Assembly: GCA_034440635.1 (NCBI GenBank) | Contig: JAOTON010000979.1 | Coordinates: 25,995-89,994 of the forward strand | DNA from: Lepas anatifera | Lineage: Eukaryota; Arthropoda; Thecostraca; Lepadidae | Direction of reading: 5' to 3' | DNA: 64,000 nt | In this document: in pieces, positions 55,086 to 64,000 of the stretch | Numbering within the stretch: the stretch's first letter is position 1 | Layout: every line of letters begins with the position of its first letter | The notes under the pieces: generated by a model | Told to the model about the DNA's origin: nothing | Seen by the model: only the letters and a program-made list of their open reading frames with translations | The model's database searches: none | Position numbers and translations under genes: made by a program

Positions 55086-57481
55086 GTTTAAATTTCGACA
55101 TGACCGGAGGATAAGTATTGGCGTTTCTCAGAGGAGCCTGTTTTACAATCATATACTTTTCTCAGCAAACGGCAGACGTATTTTAGATCTCCATTTTTAA
55201 GCTGATATGGACAATGGCGATGCTTAGTGAGCGGAAGTCATATTCCAGAGACTATGTCCGTTGAAAACTTAAACGGTCACATTTTACCACCGGAGTTCGT
55301 GGACGACCAAAGCTTGCAGGGGATTTGCGACAGGCGACGGGCCGAGGTTGAATTGATGTGATGAAGATGTTGACAGGCAGAGCGGACTTGAATCTTAGCT
55401 CGTGTGTTATGAATGATGCAAAGCGTATATTTTTCCATGTGTTATGTTTTATGTATAGGAAAATCAATATGCATGACTTTCTCTTGATAAGGAGCTCTTC
55501 ATAAATAATGTCACTCGCCGAGATGGAGGCAGGAGTTGGCCGTAAAATGCCGTGTGGTGTGGGCTACGATTATGACAACCGGTGTTTTTGTGGTTGGTTT
55601 TTAGTGTTGAGTATTAAGTCGTTATTTGGTTGAACGGGAAGGTGGAGTTGCCAGAATTAGAATTAGAATTTTCAGAATTAGCGGTGGGTCGTAAAAAAAG
55701 TTTGATCTTTGACCCTGCTTGACCCCGCCAACTTTGGAGCAAGCGCAGAGAGCACAGATCAATCCATGAACCGTGCTGACACATCAGTCAGCGTTCTGCC
55801 ATTAATGCCAGCTGTTTGGCTTTTGCCCTCCGTTTTTATCGATGCGGAGTACGTATCAACGACATTCGGAGTTCATATGGTTTTTGCTACACATACGGCT
55901 GTGCCTGGCTGGTATGTTTTTTGTGCTAGCGTAATGTTTGGTACACCTGTTTGAAGTATTGTTTGTTTTGTGATCGGCAGAAATACTAGCTAGCCATTCA
56001 AAGTGGCGATTCATTCATTTGTATGTTTGAATCGTTTGATGTTTGCCGTTTGTACACAACTGGTTAGGTGATTACAACAATAGACCACGTGACGAGATCG
56101 TTAAGACTGTCAGGAAACCCTCATCAAAAGGGCTGCACTCATGTGTCAGCCGGTTCTGAAAAAAGACTGATCAAAGTAATCTTTGTTTTGATTGGCTGAA
56201 ATGAAATAATGTAAACACGCTCATTCCCGTTCATAAAAACAAAAACAAGAAGTTTAACATTAGTTTCTGAAATAAGGAAAGAGTTTTGAGGTCATTGAAA
56301 ATCATATTATTGTGCGATATTGTCAGTCGTGTAGAAATAAAGTGTCGTCTATGATGATAATATAAATCGGGTGTCGGAACAGGAAATAATAATATTTAAG
56401 CACACATTAATGTACCTTGTCCAGCGTCCTGCTTTAGGATTCGGCTTTGGATTCTCCCGTGGAATGTGAGCAATACTCTTTAGCATAATCGTTTGTTTCA
56501 AGACGAGCTTTCCATAGACCGGACTGAGTTCTCACCGGGAGAATTTGGTAAAGGTCTCAGGCTGCAAAGAACGAAAGGGACACTATATATCCACGGTGTG
56601 GCGCGCCCTGTAGATTTCTGCTCCCCGGTATTCCTTCTTCCTCCTCCCGTGCCCTTCGGGGTGTCCAGCCCCCCGAACGGGTCGCCGACCTTGACACGGA
56701 CTCCCGTCACCTCCGTCTACTTTCGCTCCATTCTCAGGCCTATATTCCGAGGTGAAAAGTAGGCAGGAAAACGCTTTCCTCTCTCGCTGAACTAGCGTTT
56801 TATCTGTAAAAAAACGCCTGCCCCCGGTGTTGTGTGTCCCCCCCACTCCTCCCCCAATCGGCGTCACCCTGAATCCGCCGTTGCTCATGGCAACCGCTTG
56901 TCTGGCCCACGTCCGCTGCCCATGTCACCTGTACAACGGATTAAGGCTCGCTTCTGCAGAGTGTACGGCCTTGAAGGCGAGAGTCATGGGCGTTTGCAAC
57001 GGCAGATCAGCTCTAGTGACGCCCGGAGATTACGATCGCAAATCAACGTTTCACTTCTCTCTTTGGAGTGTGTTGCATAAGTTTGGTTGGTTAATCATCG
57101 GTAGAGGACTTTTCATCTGCCAGAGAAATGTTTTAAAGTGTAAATTAAAGTAAAAGTCTTTAAAGGAAATACGTAAAGAAAGTTCTTCAAAAGTGTAAAG
57201 TACTTGGAAGAGTGTGAAGGGAGGCCTACTAAGCGGGGGATCGAATGGAAGTATAGCCCTGGTTAGCCTGTCAGCACAGTTTTGTCAGCACCAATCAGTG
57301 GGCCGCGTTGCGCCTACGTCACAAGACTGTAGCCTCTCCCCGGGAACTAGTTCTAGAGGTTTTACGGGCTGATGGTCTGCTGTTGTGCTGATGAAAAACA
57401 GCAAGTGCACGAAGTGGCAGCCTACTGTTTTTTAATGGCATAAAGGTTTAAATTTCCTTTGCTTAGCACGAACTTCCTTTG

Positions 57482-57712
57482 CCGCCCCGGTAGCTCAGTT
57501 GGTAGAGCGTTGGGCTCCGGCCCGCTGCTCAGAAGCATGCAGTGGCAGTGCATGATCAGGATTGGGATCGGTTCCCCTGAGACGCTCCCGCGCTCAATAG
57601 TTTACCCGATGTACAGGTCGGCTGGCAACTGACTGATGAGAGGGTGACCTGAGCGGGGCGGCCGTCCCTGTGCTTTGTGGGACGTTAAACTTTGGCTTCT
57701 AAATCAACCCTT
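57482..57712 (+). repeat. tRNA-derived SINE
   Basis: The plus-strand head GCCCCGGTAGCTCAGTTGGT then AGAGCGTTGGGCTCCGG has a good A box. The B-box-like GGGATCGGTTCCCC is displaced to about 57566 by an insert of about 45 bp, so no tRNA folds. The tail ends GTGGGACGTTAAACTTTGGC. It is a SINE and not a functional tRNA. Confidence 0.7.
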
Positions 57713-58372
57713 CATTATGGGAGTTGCTCATTCGGGTGGTGGGGTCGGGACCTCCGTGACAAGTCCATCGATTACTTTAGTGAGACTCCGACTCCAACAG
57801 CCGAACTGGGAACAACTTGGACAAAATTTATAAAAAAAGTAGAGGTGATTATGGCGCTGACGTTTCTTTTCTGGAGGAGAGGTTAGAGGGCCTGCTGACA
57901 GGCTAAACAGGGCTAGAGTCCTTTTCCTTGAAGCAAACTAAAAGCACGAGTATAATTTGGCGTCTAAAAGAGGAGTGATGACTCAGATGGGAGTGGGGTG
58001 GTCGGAGGATCGGCGTGTATTCAACCCTGTGAAGTGGTTTGGAGGGTTACAAGTCTGAAGTGGGAATGGGTTGGAGAAGCGGCTTCATTCATGCTGGGAA
58101 GCCACTTTAACGTGAAGAGGCTTGCGAGGCGAAATAAGTTTTGTTGTGGAAAGATATTCCGTCAGCAGCAATATATTTCAAGCACGGTTACTTGCGAGTC
58201 TTACGTAAGTCGAACATTGTTGGTCTCGTGCTTTGTGAATGTTTGGCACCTCTGCTGCTTGCAATCTTCCAGAACAATGTCTGTCGTCAGCCGCCAGTCT
58301 TCTGAATCAAGTGTTTAGAAACGGCCGTTTGTTGGAGGGGCTGCAATGCTGGCATTACTCTTCTGTGCCAAC

Positions 58373-58615
58373 CATAGGCGGATCCAGGATTGCCGATCGG
58401 GAGGGGGCACCTTCCGGGGGGCGCCATCCGGACCAGGGGCGCCACTTATGACCGGCAAAAGCTATTAGGTGGGCGCCAAATCCTATCGGTGGGCGCCGAC
58501 TTTCGCATCCTTGGGGGGTGGGAAGCGACATTTCAGGGGGCGCCATCGACCTTTCAGGGGGCGCCGAGGGTCGATCGGGGGCACGTGCCCCCTTGTCCCC
58601 CTGGATCCGCCTATG
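58373..58615. mobile_element. hAT-like MITE with perfect TSD, CATAGGCGGATCC family
   Basis: It begins CATAGGCGGATCCAGG and ends CCTGGATCCGCCTATG, a perfect inverted pair. The 8-bp duplication GTGCCAAC (58365-58372 and 58616-58623) is perfect. 243 bp. It is the youngest-looking member and the reference for copies at 2186, 46689 and 61271. Confidence 0.92.
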
Positions 58616-58799
58616 GTGCCAACACTGGGAGGGTGTTGCAGAAGCACGCTTTATTCATCAGCACTTTTATTTATCAGCACTACTGGAATGTTGGTGGGAT
58701 CTGTATAAATTGTTATTTCTGGAGAAAGTTCGATTAAACAGTGAAATCTTTGTAATAGGGATGTTTCCTCACAACGTGGATTTAAAGGGGGGTCGAATT

Positions 58800-59026
58800 C
58801 AGGGGCGTCGCCACCGGGGGGCCAGGGGCCTGCCCCCTTTTGGCCAAAAAGTCATGATTTCTGTCAAAATGGGAGAAAACCGGACATTCTTATAACCAGC
58901 CGCTGCAGAAGGCAACGGGGAGCCCAAATTCGAACAGTATTTGGTCCTAACGTGGAACATTTTTTGTCAGCGTCAGTTTGAAGTTTGACTGGCCCCGCCA
59001 CTATTTTGCCGGTGGCGACGCTTATG
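58800..59026. mobile_element. second TIR family MITE, CAGGGGCGTCGCCACCGG ends
   Basis: The left end CAGGGGCGTCGCCACCGG and the right end CCGGTGGCGACGCTTATG form an inverted pair. The target duplication is GTCGAATT/ATCGAATT (7 of 8). 227 bp. The 8-bp duplication suggests hAT, but the termini differ from the CAGTGGCGGATCC families. Confidence 0.75.
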
Positions 59027-59659
59027 ATCGAATTATATTATGACTCCCCCAGAGCAGCCAAATTGTGCCCATTTTTAACCGCCTTTTGCCAATTGTTACC
59101 AAATACTATGTGATTAAATACTTATATATCTGTAGAGTTAATGTGCTATTTTTAAAGCAGACTTTTCGCTGTTTGACAACCTCTTCATTGTACACTGAGC
59201 AGTTTAGAAACATGGATATAAACATGTAAACATGCACATAACATACTGAAAAACTACAGCAACAACACTTCACAGAACTTTGTGATTTTTAGTCCTGTGA
59301 TGTGCTGTTGTTTTATTTGTGACTGTTCAATGCTGATTTTTGAATTTTTATATTCATTTTGACGTTTGCTATTCATGTTCACTGAAGGAGGGATTAGATT
59401 GCGAAGCTTCTGTTTTACAATGTAACATAAATTCTGCAGAAATAAGCATATTTCTTCGTTCACCTCATGCACATGTCTATGATAACTGTGATTGCCTAAA
59501 ATACCTAAAAATGTTCACGAGTTTGCATGGGCTGCCCCCCTCCTTCAACGTTTGGTTAAGATCCGGCCCTTTCTCTTCGTTCATGGTAGTAAAAGGTCGT
59601 CGTCAGCGGTGATGACCTCTTGTTCCACTTCATTGCGATTGATAAGATTGCAACTGCGC

Positions 59660-60661
<1,002 letters not shown>

Positions 60662-61270
60662 CATGAGCGTACCCACTTGTTCAATTGGGCGTGCACTATG
60701 AAGGCGCCACTACGTCACAATGTGGGTGGCCATGTCTATCTAAAATAAGTTAAATCTAAAGTAAGTAATTTATCTAAAGTAATCTAAAGTGCAGAAGAGA
60801 CACAAAGACTTGCATCTGTACCCGTATGCCACTCGGATAAACTTGAAGGGCTGTGTCTAGGCGGAATGCAATGTCGGGTACGTTATGTAGTAACGACAAC
60901 ATCAGCTAGCAACAATGGTCAGTGCATGACAACAACGTTCACAATCTCGATTCGTGCAGCAGTCAGCAAGTCGTGAATATTAGTGCTGAGCAGTGAGCTT
61001 TGTGTAAACCAAGCCAGATAACCAGTGTATGCTGGTCAAATTCAGAGGCGGATCTCAACTTTGAATGCCATGACTCGCGATTTAGCTTCGACCGTGCATA
61101 AACTGTGCGTCAGAACTGGGAGTTCAAAGCTTATTAAAAAAATAGCCGTCTGTTTTGCGCTATGCTGTCGGAGGTAAACTCTCTGAGAAGACACAACACC
61201 TTGAGTTTGCGATCGCAGAAGCCTGCTTTCCTCTCATCAACCATCGGTTCCGGAGCGGTGCATCTACAAC

Positions 61271-61509
61271 CAGAGGCGGATCCAGGATTTCCGATCAGGG
61301 GAGAGACACCCGATTAGAGGGGGTGCCATCGGGACCAGATGGACGCCACTTTCGGACGGTGCAATCGATCAGGAGAAAGCTAAATCTTATCGCCGGAGCG
61401 CCGATGCTTGCATCCTGGGGAAGCGATGTTTCAGGGGTCACCAGGGACGTTTCAGGGTGCGCCTGGACTCAACCGGGGTGCGCCGATGTTCCACCTGGAT
61501 TCGCCCATG
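61271..61509. mobile_element. hAT-like MITE, CATAGGCGGATCC family (eroded)
   Basis: It begins CAGAGGCGGATCCAGG and ends CCTGGATTCGCCCATG. The interior modules match 58373 (GATCAGGGG, CATCCTGGGG, AGCGATGTTTCAGGGG). Flanks TCTACAAC and CTTGCAAC match at five of eight. Confidence 0.65.
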
Positions 61510-61654
61510 CTTGCAACACTGTTGGTGACCTTGCAACGTCTCAATGTCACCCCGGCGTCACGTTTAAGTGGCAGCTGCGTGATGATTGCCGGAAAAGAGC
61601 AGTTAGGGGCGGACTCAGGGAAGGGCTTCACTAGACCATTTACTCTCCTCAGCC

Positions 61655-61849
61655 CACTGGCCGATCCAAGGCAAAGGGGGGGCAAAGGGGCCGTGACCCC
61701 TCCAAGGTCTGAAATAGTATCGCATGGCCCTCCAAAAGGACTAAATGTTAGCTTTTATTCTTAAAAATGCTTTTTTCGCATTATCCTCACTCTAGCCCCC
61801 AAAACATTGGCGTGGCCCTCTCCAAAACTTTCTCCTGGATCCGCCAGTG
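61655..61849. mobile_element. hAT-like MITE (196-bp subfamily)
   Basis: It begins CACTGGCCGATCCAAGG and ends CTCCTGGATCCGCCAGTG. The target duplication CCTCAGCC/CCTCAACC matches at 7 of 8. It is homologous along its length to 50445-50640. Confidence 0.82.
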
Positions 61850-62016
61850 CCTCAACCGGTCGAGCTTCCAAACCTACGAGTGCAATTCCCACTCTGCCAG
61901 CTTTCGCTGTCCCCCACGAGTGGCACCGCCTGGAATGTAAGCCATTTGTGATGCAAGACCTTGGCTCGGAATTGTCGGCGTGCGTCACGTGTTCTCGCAG
62001 TTGATTGGCTCTTGCC

Positions 62017-62207
62017 CAGTGGCGGATACGGGGGGAGGGGCTAGTGGGTTCAGGTTCCCTCTGAAATTTCAGAGTGCCTAAAGTTAATGCAAAAAGCGAG
62101 GCTGTTTCAAGGCAATGCCGGCTGTGGTTCGAGCCACCTAGCCTCCCCGATGGCGGGGAGGCTGGAGCTCCCCAGACCCCCGAAATGTTGCCCTGGACCC
62201 GCCACTG
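62017..62207. mobile_element. hAT-like MITE, CAGTGGCGGAT family
   Basis: It begins CAGTGGCGGATACGGGG and ends CCTGGACCCGCCACTG, an inverted pair, 191 bp. Flanks do not show a convincing duplication. Confidence 0.65.
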
Positions 62208-63329
62208 CTGTAGCGTAACGGTTGCTACGTCAGCAGTGCCTCAGCAGCCGCTCAACAAACTATGCTGAGGTTGTTCGTCCATTGTTCTTTTGTACTTTAG
62301 ATTAACGTGGGAAAGTATGTTGTGGTCCTACTGACTGTCACCAAGGCTCATTTTATCCCAATAAGGCATGATGTTGTCGATTTTCTCAACAATGATCACG
62401 ATCACTTTTTAAAGTCATTGCATTTGTTTTGCCAGAATTGATTAATATTTTCCTTATAAAGGGTTGGGCTGATTTGTGCTTAGAAAATTGGAAAGGAGAG
62501 GTTGGTCCGTCTGCGAAATTTATAGAGTTCGTTGGAGACAAAATATAAACGCCGTCGCAGTGACTTGGGAAGTGAAATGCTCCTACATTTCGTCCTAAAA
62601 TATTCCGCTTGTAGCCATTTTGCGAAATTGTCTGTTAACTTCATAACTCAACTGAATGAATCATTGAAAGCGTATCTTATTTCGAAGCATCTAATTTCGA
62701 AGTTTTAGACTGGATTGTTTCTTGTCAGTAGGAATATGAAAATTTTCCGACCGTTCTCTTCATTGACCGGTGGTGACGCACGTGGAGGTCCACGGAGGCG
62801 TCCATCTTGCAAACCGCAGGGGAATGGAAACATTTTATGGACAATTAACTGACTTGATTTTCATCCCAAGCACCAGTATTCCTGCACCCCTTTTCCCCAA
62901 TCACCGTGTGATCTGGTGAATTTGTCTACCTTTTAACCACGTGTGTCATTTATTGTGGTATAAAATTTCCCGAAAAGATAGGTGGGAATTCAAATTTCGG
63001 GGTTGTTTTTCTTATTAACGGCCGTTTTTTTGACGGGTCCTGTTTGGCTGTTTTATAAATCGATATTTTGCATATTTGGCTTACTTTCATATTCGTGCTT
63101 TCCAGATAGGCCTCGTATTCATATCTTCCAGTTTCCTGATTTTTTCGAATGACTTTTTTACCATAACTTTTATCACACCTTTTAGAAAATCAGGTTCAAT
63201 TATAGCAGTTTTATCTGCGCCGCAACTGAATTTTTATGCTCTTTTGATTTGTATCCGTTTTTTGCACGACTTTTTGTCACATGCATCTAATATCCCGTAA
63301 ACTGATCATTATTTTCCCCTGTCCTGCAG

Positions 63330-63456
63330 TCGTGGGACGCCTACTTCACACGGACAACCGCGGGGGCGTTGCCAGGCAACGCGTATGGTGGCGCCACCCT
63401 CCCTGGCGGCGCCGAATGAAAACAGAGCTTCCGTCTCTTCCCTGGTGGGGGCGCAG
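63330..63456 (+). CDS. 2-oxoglutarate dehydrogenase E1, second coding exon (frameshifted)
   Basis: The exon follows GTCCTGCAG and ends GCGCAG|GTGAGT. Entry in phase 0 gives SWDAYFTRTTAGALPGNAYG, the expected continuation of the E1 N-terminus after SVHA. The frame then meets TGA within 127 bp. The next frame (+1), from about 63385, gives PPSLAAPNENRASVSSLVGA, a good family-like continuation up to the donor. The length of 127 is one more than a multiple of three, while phase-0 exit needs 126 or 129. A missing GC after GGTGGC (reading GGCGCGCCACCC) would restore the expected frame. It is either a base-call error or a disabling allele. Confidence 0.85.
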
Positions 63457-64000
63457 GTGAGTTTCCCGGACCGAGCAAAACGGATCACTCCGAGCTGTTT
63501 TTATTTTATTTATTTTTTTTATTTGGCTGAAATCGTAGAAGTTCTTGAGCTATGTAAGTCATTAAAAGCTTGATTATAGGAAGCTTATTTGTCTACTGCG
63601 AACTGCCTAGGTCGTTTTTTGAAGTCTTTATTTAATTGTACATGTATTTGCAAATAAAATAGCTCTACCGCGCGACCGAATGGTCCGTACGTCTTGAATG
63701 GCCCCGTCGCTGCCGTTGGCTCAGATGTTATATATACACAAAATGCTGTGGATAGATGTTTGGCAAATAACACCTGCAAACACTGTTCTATACTACTGAG
63801 TACAAGCTCCCCTATGATATGAACTCGTACATTAGTCAGGAAATTGTAATTTTCAGTTGTATTATTGTTGATGATAGACGGTGGATCCAAAGCCAAGAAA
63901 ATGGCGGTTTTCGTATCTCCTCAGACAAGAGAAGGAAAGTAAACAAGTTGGGTTACATCTGAACCTCCTGACTGCCTCCCCCTCTGAGCGTTGTTCCGTA
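63457..64000 (+). other. OGDH intron 2 (start)
   Basis: After the donor GTGAGT no further exon is recognisable before the window ends. Confidence 0.6.

Noticed and set aside
57484..57580. Functional tRNA gene
   Set aside because: A box and B box are too far apart and no cloverleaf closes; treated as a SINE.

Overview
This window is animal nuclear DNA: split genes with GT-AG introns, several classes of retrotransposon, tRNA-derived SINEs, many small terminal-inverted-repeat elements and two very long dinucleotide microsatellites. There is no operon-like or prokaryotic organisation. The N-terminal exons of mitochondrial 2-oxoglutarate dehydrogenase read most like arthropod versions, and the microsatellite load resembles large crustacean genomes. 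Placement as arthropod, possibly crustacean, is inference.

Layout. 1-4.1 kb is gene-free and carries a hAT-like MITE and a TTAA-flanked MITE. 4.1-11.7 kb holds a plus-strand C2H2 zinc-finger locus: two possible upstream exons, an intron with a 21-bp minisatellite and a decayed reverse-transcriptase fragment, then two tandemly duplicated terminal exons. The first copy is eroded; the second carries ten fingers but has a 2-base frameshift before them. 11.8-12.4 kb has a hAT-like element with a perfect 8-bp target duplication.

12.9-35.4 kb is one nested transposon complex. The oldest layer is a minus-strand CR1/L2-like LINE. It was split by a plus-strand I/Nimb-like LINE (target duplication 13490-13503 and 26617-26630). 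That LINE was split in turn by a full-length, apparently intact L1/Tx1-like LINE (19307-25500, target duplication TTGCTGAAACGC). The outer LINE also received a 4,991-bp Ty3/Gypsy element with 107-bp LTRs that look identical (27624-32614, duplication GGGGC). The interrupted LINE frames rejoin exactly when the inserts are subtracted. A 1.2-kb TTAA-flanked element rich in AGGTCA half-sites follows (35465-36670).

38.5-64 kb is the 5' part of the OGDH gene, plus strand. A 3'-splice-site-like tandem array leads into the first coding exon (38901-39119). An intron of about 24.2 kb follows, then a second coding exon (63330-63456) carrying an apparent 2-base deletion. The intron contains a 578-bp fold-back element with a hammerhead-ribozyme-like motif, a (CT)n compound microsatellite, an 866-bp (GA)n microsatellite, several hAT-like MITEs and at least four tRNA-derived SINEs.

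Only OGDH and the zinc-finger locus look like host genes; nearly everything else that codes is transposon-derived. I found no CRISPR array, rRNA or functional tRNA gene.
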